Positions 34,445 to 44,514 of a stretch of DNA of 64,000 bases are shown here, one piece after another. The notes beneath the pieces were generated by a model. The model did not search any database and was not told the origin of the DNA. It saw only the letters and a program-made list of their open reading frames with translations. Position 1 is the stretch's first letter. The number at the start of each line of letters is the position of its first letter. Position numbers and translations under genes: made by a program. The stretch is from Chloroflexota bacterium (lineage in GTDB: Bacteria; Chloroflexota; Anaerolineae; 4572-78; J111). The stretch lies in NCBI GenBank assembly GCA_016860845.1, contig BOKF01000003.1, forward strand, positions 186,001 to 250,000, written 5' to 3'.

Positions 34445-35887
34445 ATGACAACCGAGACCAAGAATCCCAAGAGTACCGGGAGGAAACGATTATCCCTCAC
34501 GCTGCTGGCCTTGCTGGTCGGCGCGGCCCTGCTCGGCGCTTATGGTCTGCTGGGCAGACCGGTGGCCCAGGCCAGCCCACCGGCAGAGGCAACCATCGTC
34601 CCGATGGAAGTGGCGACCACCCCGGTGGAGGTAGCGACCATTCAAACCGGCGACATAGCGCAGGTCTTTTACTACGCCGGTGTGCTTCAAGCCAAAGACG
34701 AGGTAAACCTCGCCCCGCGCATCTCCGGCCGGATCGAAGCGGTGCTGGTGGAGGTGGGCGACGAGGTTAAGGCCGGTGACCCCATCGCCATCATTGAGTC
34801 TGACCTTTTCGCCACGCAGTTGGCGCAGGCCGAAGCCAACTTGGAGATCGCCCAACTCAAGCTAACCAAAATGGAGGAAGGCAGCCGGCCCGAAGAGCTT
34901 AGCGCCGCCCAATCATCAGTAGAAGTGGCCCAGGCCGCTTTGAACGACGCGACCAATATCAGCGACGATGAGCGCAACACCGCCGCCGCCGACATGGCCA
35001 AGGCCCAGGCTGCCCTGCGCCGGGCCCAGTCCGAGTACGATAAAATCGCCTGGGCCGGGCAGGTCGGCGAGACGCCCCAGGCTATTCAATTGGAGCAGGC
35101 TACCATCGCCTACGAGACGGCTCTGTCGGCCTACAATTTGAAAACGAACCCGACCGAGGCCCAATTGGCCCCGCTCAAGGCGCAACTGGTTCAGGCCCAA
35201 CTGAGTTTGAACCTGGCCCGAACCCCCTTCCGCCCGGTGGATTTTGATATGGCGCGGGCGGGCGTCAAACAGGCCGAGGCCGCCGTAACCCAGGCCCGTA
35301 TCCAGATGCAGGATACCACCCTCAAGGCCTCCTTCGACGGCCTGGTGGCTAAGGTAAACGTTCGCAAGGGCAGCATGGTCAAACCCGAAACGGCGGTGAT
35401 CCAGCTTGTTTCCAGGGACCTGGAAGTGTTGGTCAACGTCGAAGAGAGCCGCATCGCCCAGATTGCCGAGGGTCAAAACGCCAGCCTGCGGATTGTGGCC
35501 TATCCCGGCCAGGAGTTCCCGGCCGTTGTCAGCAGTGTCGCCCCGGCGGCCGATACCAACACCTTTACCTTTGCTATCAAAGTAACCCCACTGGACAAGG
35601 CCAATTTGCTCCGCAGCGGCATGTACGCTGATGTGTCCATTCTGGTCAATGAAAAACCCGCTGCGCTGCTGGCCCCACGCGCCGCCGTCACCCTGATTGA
35701 CAACCAGGAGACGGTGTTTGTCGTCCAGGCTAATAACACCGTGCAGCAGCGCAGCGTCACCACCGGCCTTGTCAACGGCGACCGCATTGAGATTCTGTCC
35801 GGTCTGAAACCGGGCGAAACTGTCGTCATTGCCGGGCAGGCCAACCTGACGGATGGGGCTAGGGTGAAGGTGGAGAGTGGTTTGTAA
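34445..35887 (+). CDS. RND efflux membrane fusion (adaptor) protein
   Basis: A 480-residue periplasmic or extracytoplasmic adaptor with an N-terminal anchor (about 17-40). Lipoyl halves at about 90-120 (PRISGRIEAVLVEVGDEV) and 290-320 flank a long coiled coil (about 130-280). Beta-barrel and membrane-proximal domains follow. It pairs with the RND pump 108 bp downstream. Driven by array E; ATG 34445 follows AAAGGAG. Confidence 0.88.
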   Translation: MTTETKNPKSTGRKRLSLTLLALLVGAALLGAYGLLGRPVAQASPPAEATIVPMEVATTPVEVATIQTGDIAQVFYYAGVLQAKDEVNLAPRISGRIEAVLVEVGDEVKAGDPIAIIESDLFATQLAQAEANLEIAQLKLTKMEEGSRPEELSAAQSSVEVAQAALNDATNISDDERNTAAADMAKAQAALRRAQSEYDKIAWAGQVGETPQAIQLEQATIAYETALSAYNLKTNPTEAQLAPLKAQLVQAQLSLNLARTPFRPVDFDMARAGVKQAEAAVTQARIQMQDTTLKASFDGLVAKVNVRKGSMVKPETAVIQLVSRDLEVLVNVEESRIAQIAEGQNASLRIVAYPGQEFPAVVSSVAPAADTNTFTFAIKVTPLDKANLLRSGMYADVSILVNEKPAALLAPRAAVTLIDNQETVFVVQANNTVQQRSVTTGLVNGDRIEILSGLKPGETVVIAGQANLTDGARVKVESGL

Positions 35888-35967
35888 AACGTGAAACGTG
35901 ATGCGTGTTCCGTGCCTTCCCTTAGCTCAGGCCAGGGTTCCGTTCATTCACGCACCACGCACCACAT
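35886..35967. repeat. Dispersed hairpin element, same family as 7808-7945
   Basis: Arms AACGTGAAACGTGATGCGTG and ACGCACCACGCACCAC around GGCCAGGGTTCCGTT. It starts at the stop codon of the adaptor gene. Confidence 0.6.
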
Positions 35968-35995
35968 AACTATGTAGACAGAAAGAGGATGAACG

Positions 35996-38900
35996 ATGGG
36001 ACTGACAAAATTGGCCATTCGCCGGCCGCTAACGATGTTGATGATTGTCATGGGGCTGGTGGTCATCGGCTATCGCTCCTTTACCTTGCTGCAAGTAGAC
36101 CGCTTCCCCAAGATTGACTTGCCCTACGTGACGGTGGTGACCGTCTTCCCCGGCGCTTCGCCGGAAGATGTGGAAGAGCTGGTGGTCAAACCGGTTGAAG
36201 ACGCGGTGGCCGGCATCTCCGGCATTGACCGCATTACCGCTCAAGCTAACGAGGGCTATGGCGTGGTGGTCTTAGCTTTTGTCGAGGGTACCGACGGCAA
36301 CCAGGCCGCCATTGACGTGGAACGCCAGGTGGCGACCATCCGCAGCCAGTTGCCCGCCGACGCCGAGGAGCCGAGCATTATCAAAGCCGACATCAACGCC
36401 ACGCCGATCATGCAGATTGCCCTGAGCGGGCCGCAGGGGCAGGATGCCCTCTTTGAAATTGCCGACAACGACCTCAAACCGGCCCTGCAAACCGTGCCGG
36501 GGGTCGCTTCGGTCAACGTCTCCGGCGGGCGCGACCGGGAAATCCAGATTTACGCCAACCCAGCCCGGTTATCGGCCTTTGGTCTGCCCCTGGAATCGGT
36601 GCGGCAGGCGCTGACCCTGGACAACGTGACCTTCCCGATCGGCTCGATGGAAGTGGGCCGCCAGAAAAGTTCAGTTCGCTCGGTCGGTGAATTTAGCAAT
36701 CTTCAGGAAATTGAAGATGCCATTGTCAGCGGCAGCCTGACCGGCTCCGCCGGCGGCAGCCGGGGCTTGGTTTACCTGCGCAACGTGGCTTCGGTGCAAG
36801 AAGGCCTGGCTGATAAAAGCAAAATCGTGCGCTACAACGGCCTGGATGCGGTTAATATCACCATCGTCAAAACCAGCGACGCCAACACCATCCAGGTGGC
36901 CGACGAGGTGCGCCAGGCCGCGAGCGAACTCAACGCCAAACTGCCGGCCGGGGCCAAAATGACCGTCGTCATTGACAACTCCAGCTTCACCCGCGAGTCG
37001 GTGGCGGCGGTGGAGGAAGATTTGACCCTGGCCATTCTGATTACCGGCCTGGTCATGCTGCTCTTCCTGCACACCATCCGCAGCACTTTCATTGTGCTGC
37101 TGGCCATTCCGACCTCGATCATCTCCACCTTCCTGGTCATGTGGGCGCTGGGCTTCAGCCTGAATACGCTGACCCTGATGGCCCTGACCCTGGTCATCGG
37201 TATTCTGGTAGATGATTCCATTGTGGTGCTCGAAAATATCGAGCGCCACTTGAAGCTGGGCAAGAATCCCTGGCAGGCGGCTCTCGACGGCCGCGCCGAG
37301 ATTGGCCTGGCGGCCATTACCATCACCCTGGTGGACGTGGTGGTCTACCTGCCGGTGGCCTTCACCTCCGGCCTGGTCGGCCAGTTTTTCCGCTCCTACG
37401 GCATCACCATCGCCACGGCCACGCTGCTTTCCCTGTTTGTCTCCTTTACCCTCACCCCGCTGCTGGCCTCGCGCTGGCTGAAAGATGAAAGGGAGCCACA
37501 AACGCCGCCTACGGGTTGGCGCAAAGTAGTGGGCAGCCTGCTGCGCCCGCTCACCTGGTTCTGGAACGGGTTCATTCGCCGGTGGGAAGCCGGCTTTGAC
37601 GCTCTGGCCAACCAATACGCCACCGTCTTGCGCTGGGTGCTGACCAATGCCTTGACCCAATCGCTGGCCGTGCTCATCGCTGTGGCCGCCCTGGCCGCCG
37701 GGATTTACCTGGTGGTCAGCGGGGTGGTCGGCAGTGAATTCCTGCCGCTTGAGGACGATGGGCAATTCCTGATCAACATCGAGATGCCGGCCGGGACCAA
37801 CCTGGAGGCGACCGACCAGGCGGCTCGCCAGGTCGAGCAGATCATCCGCAACAACGTGCCCGAAACGGTGGCGATTTTGACCAACGTTGGCTCCGGGGCC
37901 AGCAATCTACAGACCGGGGCCAGTTCCAGCCCCAATCTGGCCCTCCTCACGGTGCGCCTGGTGGATAAGGCCAGGCGCGAGCGCGGCACCACCGAGATCG
38001 TCAACAGCCTGCGCCCTCTGCTGAAAGAGGTCCCAGAGGCTACTATCTCCCTGAACCGCACCTCGCTGCTGGGCAACAGCGCCAGCCAGATCGAGCTTCA
38101 GATTTACGGGTCGGACCAGAACGTCCTGATAGACCTGGCCAACCAGGTAGCCGCCATCATGCGGGCGACCCCCGGCGCGGTTGATGTCATCAACACCGAC
38201 GCCGCTCGTTCCCCTGAAACCCGGCTGGTGATTGACCGCACTCACACCCTGCACTTGGGCCTCTCGCCCCGGCAAATTGCCGGGACGCTGCGCACGGCCG
38301 TTAACGGCAGCCAGGCGGGCCAATATCAACCCGAAGGCCAGGATGAAATTGACATCATCCTGCGCACAGACGAGTCTGTCCGCAACGACCTGGGCCAACT
38401 GCTGCAACTGCCGCTGGGCTACGTCCGGGGGCAGCCGGTCAGGCTGGACCAGGTGGCCGAGGTCGAATACACCCAGGCTCCGGCCCGCATCACCCGCACC
38501 GACCGCGAGCGTACTCTGAAAATCAAAGCCGACGCCGCCGGGCGCGGGGCCGCCGATGTGGCCAACGAGATTGAAGCCGCTATCAAAAAGCAGGTCGCTT
38601 TTCCGGCCGGATATGGGTATGACTTCGTCGGCACCACCGAGCGGCAGCGCGACTCTTTCGCCCAGATGGGCGCGGCCCTGGGCCTGTCCATTGTGCTCAT
38701 CTACATGCTGTTGGTCGCCCTGTACCAGAGCTGGCTGCATCCGTTAGCCATCATGTTCTCCCTGCCGGTCACGCTGGTCGGCGCTTTTGGCGGGCTGTGG
38801 CTGACCGGCAACACCCTGAATATGATTTCCATCCTGGGCATCATCCTGCTGGCCGGCGTGGTGACCAAAAATGCCATCCTGCTGGTTGACTTCACCAACG

Positions 38901-39250
38901 TCCTGCGCCAGGAACAGGGTTACAGCCGTAAGGCCGCCCTGGTCGAAGCGGGCCGGCTGCGCCTGCGTCCTATCCTGATGACCACCGCCGCCATCGTTTT
39001 TGCTTTATTACCCCTGCTGTTCGGCCAGGGAGCCGGCTCAGAGGTGCGAGCGCCGCTGGCGGCAGCTGTGGTCGGCGGCAACATCTCCTCGACCCTGCTG
39101 ACCCTAATCCTGGTGCCGGTGGTTTACAACTTCCTGGATTGGGGCGGTGGCCTGGTCTCCGCCACGCTGCGCCATATCTTTGGCACGGTCAAGCGAGAGT
39201 ACAGCGTGTCGGAAGGCGAAGCGCCCCAACCCGAGCCTGGGGTAAGTTAA
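35996..39250 (+). CDS. RND-family efflux transporter
   Basis: A 1084-residue proton-driven exporter with the standard 12 helices and two large external loops. Helix 4 has LVIGILVDDSIVVLENIERH (Asp pair about 405). Motif GASPEDVEELVVKPVE at the N-terminal external domain, and GVVTKNAILLVDF in helix 10, are both typical of HAE1-type pumps. Substrate unknown; copper-linked promoter suggests metal or stress compounds. Downstream hairpin repeat at 39266. Confidence 0.92.
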   Translation: MGLTKLAIRRPLTMLMIVMGLVVIGYRSFTLLQVDRFPKIDLPYVTVVTVFPGASPEDVEELVVKPVEDAVAGISGIDRITAQANEGYGVVVLAFVEGTDGNQAAIDVERQVATIRSQLPADAEEPSIIKADINATPIMQIALSGPQGQDALFEIADNDLKPALQTVPGVASVNVSGGRDREIQIYANPARLSAFGLPLESVRQALTLDNVTFPIGSMEVGRQKSSVRSVGEFSNLQEIEDAIVSGSLTGSAGGSRGLVYLRNVASVQEGLADKSKIVRYNGLDAVNITIVKTSDANTIQVADEVRQAASELNAKLPAGAKMTVVIDNSSFTRESVAAVEEDLTLAILITGLVMLLFLHTIRSTFIVLLAIPTSIISTFLVMWALGFSLNTLTLMALTLVIGILVDDSIVVLENIERHLKLGKNPWQAALDGRAEIGLAAITITLVDVVVYLPVAFTSGLVGQFFRSYGITIATATLLSLFVSFTLTPLLASRWLKDEREPQTPPTGWRKVVGSLLRPLTWFWNGFIRRWEAGFDALANQYATVLRWVLTNALTQSLAVLIAVAALAAGIYLVVSGVVGSEFLPLEDDGQFLINIEMPAGTNLEATDQAARQVEQIIRNNVPETVAILTNVGSGASNLQTGASSSPNLALLTVRLVDKARRERGTTEIVNSLRPLLKEVPEATISLNRTSLLGNSASQIELQIYGSDQNVLIDLANQVAAIMRATPGAVDVINTDAARSPETRLVIDRTHTLHLGLSPRQIAGTLRTAVNGSQAGQYQPEGQDEIDIILRTDESVRNDLGQLLQLPLGYVRGQPVRLDQVAEVEYTQAPARITRTDRERTLKIKADAAGRGAADVANEIEAAIKKQVAFPAGYGYDFVGTTERQRDSFAQMGAALGLSIVLIYMLLVALYQSWLHPLAIMFSLPVTLVGAFGGLWLTGNTLNMISILGIILLAGVVTKNAILLVDFTNVLRQEQGYSRKAALVEAGRLRLRPILMTTAAIVFALLPLLFGQGAGSEVRAPLAAAVVGGNISSTLLTLILVPVVYNFLDWGGGLVSATLRHIFGTVKREYSVSEGEAPQPEPGVS

Positions 39251-39265
39251 GGTGGGAAAATAACT

Positions 39266-39324
39266 GGTGGGGCAGGCTTTCAGGCCTGCCTGGACACGCG
39301 AAGCGTGGAAAGTCTGTTCCACCA
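39266..39324. repeat. GGTGGGGCAGGC hairpin element
   Basis: GGCAGGC/GCCTGCC stem nested between GGTGG and CCACC. Related to the element at 56289-56382. Confidence 0.5.
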
Positions 39325-39359
39325 ACGACTGACCGACTTGAAAGAAAGAGGATATTCCT

Positions 39360-41027
39360 ATGAAAAAGCTATTCTTGACCTTAGCCATAGTGTTCAGCCT
39401 GGCCATTGCCTTGGCCGGCTGCGCGGCGGGGTTTGGCGGCGCGGCCGATGAGTCCGCCGGGGAGGGAGAAGATTTACTGCTCCTCAGCTCTGTCCCCTGG
39501 CCGACACCGCCGCCCGCAACACCTACGCCCTTGCCCACCCCTTTCCCCAAGTTTACCCTGCCGGCGGCGACAGCGCCCGGCGGCGAGGCAGCCGCCCCAG
39601 CCAACCTGGAGCCTGTCAGGGTAGAGCCGAGCGACGCCGCTCTGTCGTCAGGCGCTGCCCGACCCGCTGCCCTGACCGCCTCGGCCTCGCCCGGCGTCAA
39701 CCCGGCCGGCGATAACTCGCCGGTGGTCGTCAGGGCGTGGGTGCAGAGCGCCGGTCTGAATGTGCGACAGGGGCCGGGCGTGGCCTATGAACGTCTCGCC
39801 GTCCTGTCCCGCAATGACGAGGTGACGGTGCTGGGCCTGAATAAAAGCCAGGATTGGGCGCTGATAAAAACAGCCAATGGGAGGCAGGGCTGGGTCGCCC
39901 TGACTTACCTGGCCGTCGTTGACGGGTCGTTGGCCGACGCGCCCCTGGCGGCTGCCCCCCTTGCCCCGGCTTCTCCCGCGACAGAGACAACCCCCCAGGC
40001 TCAATTAAGCAGTGACTCAACCGACGCCGGCGGTGGCAAACTGGTCTTTCAACTGGCCAGCGGTGGGGATATTATGGTCATCAACGCCGACGGCAGTGGC
40101 CTGCGCCGCTTGACCAGCGGTATTGATCCGGTCTTGTCCTCTAATGGGCAAACCGTGGCTTTCACCCGCTGGCAGGGCGAAACCGGCTCGCTGTGGCTGA
40201 TCAATATTGACGGCACGAATGAGCGCTCCATCCTGGGCTTCACCAAGCAGGCCAAGGGGCCGGAATGGTCGCCGGATGGCTCGCGGATTGTGCTCAATTT
40301 CCAACAGGGCGGCCGGTTGGAGGAAAAGCTGGTCAGGGTTGATTTGACCCAAGACCCTAACCCACGGGTCCCCCTCAATGCCGGTGGGGTCAGAGTTCAT
40401 GTAGATGGGCGTATTCCCACGTTGAAATACACCCTCCCACCCGATCCCCACTGGAGTCTGCGGGTGGTCAATGTGGCCGATGGTCGCTTTGAAGACTTGG
40501 ACGGCGGCACGTACGCCTTCCGCCCGGCCTGGGACCCGGCCCAATCCTGGCGCATCATCTCTGACGGCGGCCTGGGACTGGTGGAAGTTGACGTCAATGG
40601 TAAATCCAGCCGCCGCCTGACTGACAAGGTGGGTGACGGTTCCCCGGTTTTCTCGCCGGATGGCCGCTACCTGGCTGTGGCCTTCAAGCACGACGGCGGC
40701 TATGATATTGATCGGCTGAACAGCGATGGCAGCGGCCGTATGCGCCTGACCCAGACCCCGCTGTGGGTGACGGCCATGCCGGACAATCCGAAGCCGTGGA
40801 ACAACGTCTCTCCAGCCTGGTCGCCCGACGGCTCCCAGATCGCCTTCCTGACCGACCGCACCGGCCGCTGGGAAATCTGGGTGATGAATGCCGACGGCTC
40901 TAATCAACGCCCCATGTTTTCAAAGGCGGTAAATGACCAGTTGCCGATCAGGTACGATTTTGCGGACGAACGGGGATTAAGCTGGCGTAAGAACCTGGTT
41001 GACGCCGGTGTCCCCCGGGCCAGGTAG
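39360..41027 (+). CDS. SH3-domain and TolB-like beta-propeller lipoprotein
   Basis: A 555-residue lipoprotein (lipobox ALAGC). After a Pro/Thr linker, a bacterial SH3 domain runs about 123-185 (AGLNVRQGPG, then WALIKTANGRQGWV). From about 225 it has WD40-like PD40 repeats (SPDGSRI, SPDGRYL, SPDGSQI). Probably a surface scaffold or sensor for the RND system. A similar SH3 lipoprotein starts at 63633 behind the MacB genes. Confidence 0.82.
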   Translation: MKKLFLTLAIVFSLAIALAGCAAGFGGAADESAGEGEDLLLLSSVPWPTPPPATPTPLPTPFPKFTLPAATAPGGEAAAPANLEPVRVEPSDAALSSGAARPAALTASASPGVNPAGDNSPVVVRAWVQSAGLNVRQGPGVAYERLAVLSRNDEVTVLGLNKSQDWALIKTANGRQGWVALTYLAVVDGSLADAPLAAAPLAPASPATETTPQAQLSSDSTDAGGGKLVFQLASGGDIMVINADGSGLRRLTSGIDPVLSSNGQTVAFTRWQGETGSLWLINIDGTNERSILGFTKQAKGPEWSPDGSRIVLNFQQGGRLEEKLVRVDLTQDPNPRVPLNAGGVRVHVDGRIPTLKYTLPPDPHWSLRVVNVADGRFEDLDGGTYAFRPAWDPAQSWRIISDGGLGLVEVDVNGKSSRRLTDKVGDGSPVFSPDGRYLAVAFKHDGGYDIDRLNSDGSGRMRLTQTPLWVTAMPDNPKPWNNVSPAWSPDGSQIAFLTDRTGRWEIWVMNADGSNQRPMFSKAVNDQLPIRYDFADERGLSWRKNLVDAGVPRAR

Positions 41028-41263
41028 CCAGCCTATTAAGTCACGAGCGCCTGGACACAACCAAGCTTCATACCCACCCAACGGTCTCGAGTTCATTCGC
41101 CGTTGGGGCAGGCATTCACTTGCTTCGATGAGAGATCGCCCGGCTGGTATAATTACCTCGTTTTCGGGTGCGAAAGGCAATCGCCTCCATGGAGTGGGTG
41201 GGCGGCAACTTGCTATGAAGGCAGAGGCGCTTCAGAACACCGCCGTCCACATTTCCACGCGTT

Positions 41264-41800
41264 CTAGCGATAGGTGGCATCTGATCCGTGATCCGACAGT
41301 TGTGCTCCAAACCAGCGATGGATCGCCGTGATGAGCTGTAAATCCTGGGTGGTGAAAGTGATCTGTGCCCCATTGGGCAGGGCCATGTATTCTATCTTTA
41401 GCTGTGCTGCGCCTCTTGCAAGCTCCTTTACACCCGGCATATCACCGCCGTGCAGTGAGGTTGGATCGGAAAAGTCGCCGGCGCTAAATCGCATGGCTTC
41501 GTGTTGGAGATGTTGTTGGATAAGGGTAATCTGCCCTTTGTCATCTGGGTCTTTGGCAATGACCTGCTGGACACCGCCACTTTCCGTCATCTCGAAAATG
41601 TGGCTGGTTTGGCTCAAATCAAAGGGCATTACCTGGGGACCCATGTCGTGAACCATAGCTTGTTGGTTGGCGGGTGATGGGGTGAGCCAGCCTGCCCAAA
41701 AGAGTACACCGAGGGTTCCAAGGACAGCCAGGAGAACGCTGCTACTTGCAACCAACAAGAGGCTTTGCTTGTAGTTAATCACGGGTGTGCTCTCGGTCAT
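41264..41800 (-). CDS. Membrane-anchored extracytoplasmic protein, unknown (Met/His-containing)
   Basis: A 178-residue protein with one N-terminal helix (about 12-35) and a soluble domain outside. It has a Met-rich start (HDMGPQVMPFDLSQTSHIFEM) and His pairs (LQHEAMRF; AIHRWF). RBS GGAGGT. A conserved-looking pattern (DFSDPTSLHGGDMPGV) suggests metal binding, but no family is certain. Confidence 0.55.
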   Translation of the reverse strand: MTESTPVINYKQSLLLVASSSVLLAVLGTLGVLFWAGWLTPSPANQQAMVHDMGPQVMPFDLSQTSHIFEMTESGGVQQVIAKDPDDKGQITLIQQHLQHEAMRFSAGDFSDPTSLHGGDMPGVKELARGAAQLKIEYMALPNGAQITFTTQDLQLITAIHRWFGAQLSDHGSDATYR

Positions 41801-41992
41801 TATATGTTACCTCCATAAGGATAGGCAGGGCGTCAAGTACTGCGTGATATGGGGCCGTGAAGTCCATACGGGCTGCGGCCCACCCCCGAACTCAGGCACG
41901 TAAATATCCTTGATTTTGTCACAGAATTGTAAGTGAGCTGAACTGCACGATTGCCAGCAATGAACAATCTGTCAAATGTCGAATGGCGCCCC

Positions 41993-42085
41993 TTAGACGT
42001 AAGCCAAACTCTCGCGCACACTGGCCTGGGCGGCCTTTTGGGCCAGGAACCAACTGGCCATCACGGCCAGAACCGTAACGATAAG
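41993..42085 (-). pseudogene. Remnant of an FtsX/MacB-type permease C-terminus
   Basis: Right after the histidine kinase stop, about 90 bp translate to VLAVMASWFLAQKAAQA then SVRESLAYV-stop. This matches the end of the permease at 45983 (AWKAMRLSVREALAYN-stop) at residue and base level. The rest of the gene is missing. The 41801-42088 gap holds nothing else clear. Confidence 0.6.
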
Positions 42086-42088
42086 AAG

Positions 42089-43432
42089 TTAGGATGATGA
42101 TAAGGCTACCGGCAAGGTAAAACCGAACAAGGCGCCGGTCCCCGGCGTGCTTTTAACCCAAACACGCCCACCGTGCGCTTCGACCAGTTGTTTAACAATC
42201 GCCAGGCCCAAACCGGCTCCCCCGGTGGCTCGCGCCCGGGATGGGTCGGCCCGGTAGAAGCGCTCGAAGACAAACGGCAACTGCTCCGAGGTAATACCTG
42301 GCCCGCTGTCGCCCACCTCCAGGCAGACCCACGTCCCATCCAGCCGGGCCGTCAGGGTGATCTGCCCCCCTCGCGGCGTGAACTCTAAGGCATTGTTTAA
42401 CAAGTTGCGCAACACCTGCCCTATTCGGTGTGGGTCAGCCGCGACCGGCGGCAGGTCGGACGGTAGATCAAGCGACAGTTCCAAGCCGGCCGCCTCAGCC
42501 TGGGGACGGATCGCCTCGATGGCCATCCGGGCCACCTCGCTTACCTCCACCGGGCGGCGCTCCAGGGGCAGTTGCCCGGCCTCGGCCAGCGCCAGTTCTT
42601 GCAAGTCGTCTACGAGCCGGTTCAGCAACATCACCTCTTCGTACAGGTTATTCACCAGAGCCGTATCGGGCGTGATCAGTCCATCCTGCGCTGCTTCCAG
42701 GTAGCCCCGGATGTTGGTCAGCGGCGTCCGCAGTTCGTGGGCCACGTCACTCACCATCTTCCGGCGCAACTGCTCCAGCCGGGCCAGGCCGTCGGCCATG
42801 GCGTTGAAGGCCGAGGCCAACTGGCCAATCTCGTTACCTGATCTGATGTTGACCCGCCCCGTCAGATCGCCCTTCTCCATCCGTCGGGCGGCAGCGGTCA
42901 ACAGTTCAATGGGGCGGACGATGCGATGCGACAGGGCCAGCGTAACCAGCACCGCAATGCCCCCGGCTATCAACGCGCCGATCAGGACGAAGTGATTAAC
43001 CGCGGCCAGGAAACTATGATCGAGGGGGGAAGGTTCGGCCAAAGGGTTGAGGTACAGCCTGCCCAGCGGCCTTTCGGCCACGACGACGCTGCTGGATGGC
43101 GCCGGCCAGTCGGCCTCAACGGCCTGACCGACCAGCTCTCGATCCGAGTCGGCTACAATCTTGCCGGCTGCATCGGCCAGGACCACTCGATTACCGCTGA
43201 TATGTCCCAGTTGCTCGACCAGCGGCTGGATATCTTCCCAGGCCTGAGCCTCGCCGTAAGCGCTGGCCAGGAGCAGGCTAAAATGCTGCGCCTGCCCGGC
43301 ATTGCCCAGCAGTAGGTAGCGATGGAATTCCCTGGCCGTGGTCCCGCTGGCAAATAAGGCGGTCACACTCACCGCCACGACGACCACGAAGAGGATCGTC
43401 AGCAATAGCCGGAAGCGCAGGCTACGCCACAT
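42089..43432 (-). CDS. Sensor histidine kinase
   Basis: A 447-residue kinase; ATG 43432 overlaps the regulator stop by 11 bp. Two helices (about 10-30 and 145-168) enclose a 115-residue sensor region. HAMP follows, then H-box SDVAHELRTPLTNIRG (His about 233), N-box (LNNALEFTPRG), and G-boxes (GDSGPGI, GAGLGLAIV). It phosphorylates the response regulator encoded just upstream. A MacB-like permease remnant after it suggests the pair once served an efflux pump. Confidence 0.92.
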   Translation of the reverse strand: MWRSLRFRLLLTILFVVVVAVSVTALFASGTTAREFHRYLLLGNAGQAQHFSLLLASAYGEAQAWEDIQPLVEQLGHISGNRVVLADAAGKIVADSDRELVGQAVEADWPAPSSSVVVAERPLGRLYLNPLAEPSPLDHSFLAAVNHFVLIGALIAGGIAVLVTLALSHRIVRPIELLTAAARRMEKGDLTGRVNIRSGNEIGQLASAFNAMADGLARLEQLRRKMVSDVAHELRTPLTNIRGYLEAAQDGLITPDTALVNNLYEEVMLLNRLVDDLQELALAEAGQLPLERRPVEVSEVARMAIEAIRPQAEAAGLELSLDLPSDLPPVAADPHRIGQVLRNLLNNALEFTPRGGQITLTARLDGTWVCLEVGDSGPGITSEQLPFVFERFYRADPSRARATGGAGLGLAIVKQLVEAHGGRVWVKSTPGTGALFGFTLPVALSSS

Positions 43433-44129
43433 GGCCGCCCTCAAAGCGATAGCCGACACCTGGCACGGTGATTACATAGCGGGGCTGGTCGGGTTCCGGC
43501 TCGATCTTCTTGCGCAGGTTCATCACGTGAACATCCACGGTTCGCTCCAGGCCTTCATAATCAAAGCCAAAGACCGCATCCAGCAGCTCCAGCCGGGTAA
43601 AGGCTCGTCCCGGCTCCCTGGCCAGGGTCTCCAGCAGCTTGAACTCCCTGGGGGTGAGGTGAATCGGTGCTTGGCCCAGCCGGACCTCATGACGAACCAA
43701 ATCCACGACCAGATCATCGTAACGAAGCTGGGACGGGCCTTTATCTTCGGCTTCAGCTACTCGCCGCAGCACAGCCCGGACACGGGCCAGCAACTCCCGT
43801 GGGCTGAACGGTTTGGTCACATAGTCGTCGGCGCCCAGGTCCAGGCCTAGCAACTTGTCTTCCTCGGTGGTCCTGGCTGTCAGCATGATAATGGGCACTT
43901 TAGACCCGGCGCGGACGCGAAGCGTACGGCAGATGTCCAGGCCGTCTACCTGCGGCAGCATCAAGTCCAGCACGACCAGGTCCGGCCGCTTCTGGCGGGC
44001 CAGCTCCAGCGCCTGCTGGCCATCATAGGCCACCAGTACCCGGTAGCCGTCTTTCTCCAGGTAGAGTCGAATCAGATCTACCGTCTTCTTATCATCATCT
44101 ACCACCAGTATTTTTGCATCGGCCATCAT
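43422..44129 (-). CDS. OmpR/PhoB-family response regulator
   Basis: A 235-residue regulator. Receiver: DDD at about 11-13, phospho-acceptor in VVLDLMLPQ (D about 55), T in MLTART and K in TKPF. C-terminal winged helix (about 130-232) with the VDVHVMNLRKKIEPEP end. The three 11-bp direct repeats at 44228-44260 in front of its gene should be its own binding sites (inference). Confidence 0.93.
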   Translation of the reverse strand: MMADAKILVVDDDKKTVDLIRLYLEKDGYRVLVAYDGQQALELARQKRPDLVVLDLMLPQVDGLDICRTLRVRAGSKVPIIMLTARTTEEDKLLGLDLGADDYVTKPFSPRELLARVRAVLRRVAEAEDKGPSQLRYDDLVVDLVRHEVRLGQAPIHLTPREFKLLETLAREPGRAFTRLELLDAVFGFDYEGLERTVDVHVMNLRKKIEPEPDQPRYVITVPGVGYRFEGGHVA

Positions 44130-44208
44130 ATCTTCTCCGCCTAAAGGACCTCAATCGTTCACAGCTGAAGGCTTTTACTCGATTTAAGCATCACTACCTT
44201 TATTTTCT

Positions 44209-44260
44209 ATTTTACCACATCGCTATAAAGATTCGATGAAGATTTGATGGAGACCCGATA
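44209..44260 (-). promoter_or_regulatory. Response-regulator box and promoter (autoregulation candidate)
   Basis: Plus-strand AAGATTCGATG, AAGATTTGATG, GAGACCCGATA in direct 11-bp succession (44228-44260). A TAAAAT -10 for the minus strand lies at 44209-44214, 13 bp from the repeats. The same layout occurs at 50438-50490. Confidence 0.65.
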
Positions 44261-44296
44261 AAGCAGACAAAAAGCCCACCTGCCCCTGTTGCTAAA

Positions 44297-44500
44297 AGGT
44301 TTGAGGATCGGGCTGAGGCTGTTGGTGGAACGATAGATTGATTGCATTACGCGCCTATGCCGTCGGCTGCGACACCGTACGCTCCTCCTGCTGCTTACGC
44401 CATCCGTACGGGGTCATGCCCCGCGGCTTGTACACATTCAGCACCTGGACCACGAGTAACACAGCAGGCCGACACCGGTATGGAGGAGTTCACCCCGCAG
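44297..44500 (-). pseudogene. Decayed copy of the 48.7-48.9 kb LuxR/DUF2269 junction
   Basis: About 200 bp match 48754-48955. On the minus strand it gives LLVVQVLNVYKPRGMTPYG and QSIYRSTNSLSPIL, mirroring the end of the 49335 gene and the start of the 48797 gene. Frameshift within the first part and an early stop (KPF-stop) within the second show decay. Confidence 0.8.
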
Positions 44501-44514
44501 CGTGACCGTGACAA

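Noticed and set aside
36671..37765. 364-codon minus-strand frame inside the RND pump gene
   Set aside because: Gln/His/Gly-rich low-information translation opposite a well-conserved gene; a shadow.
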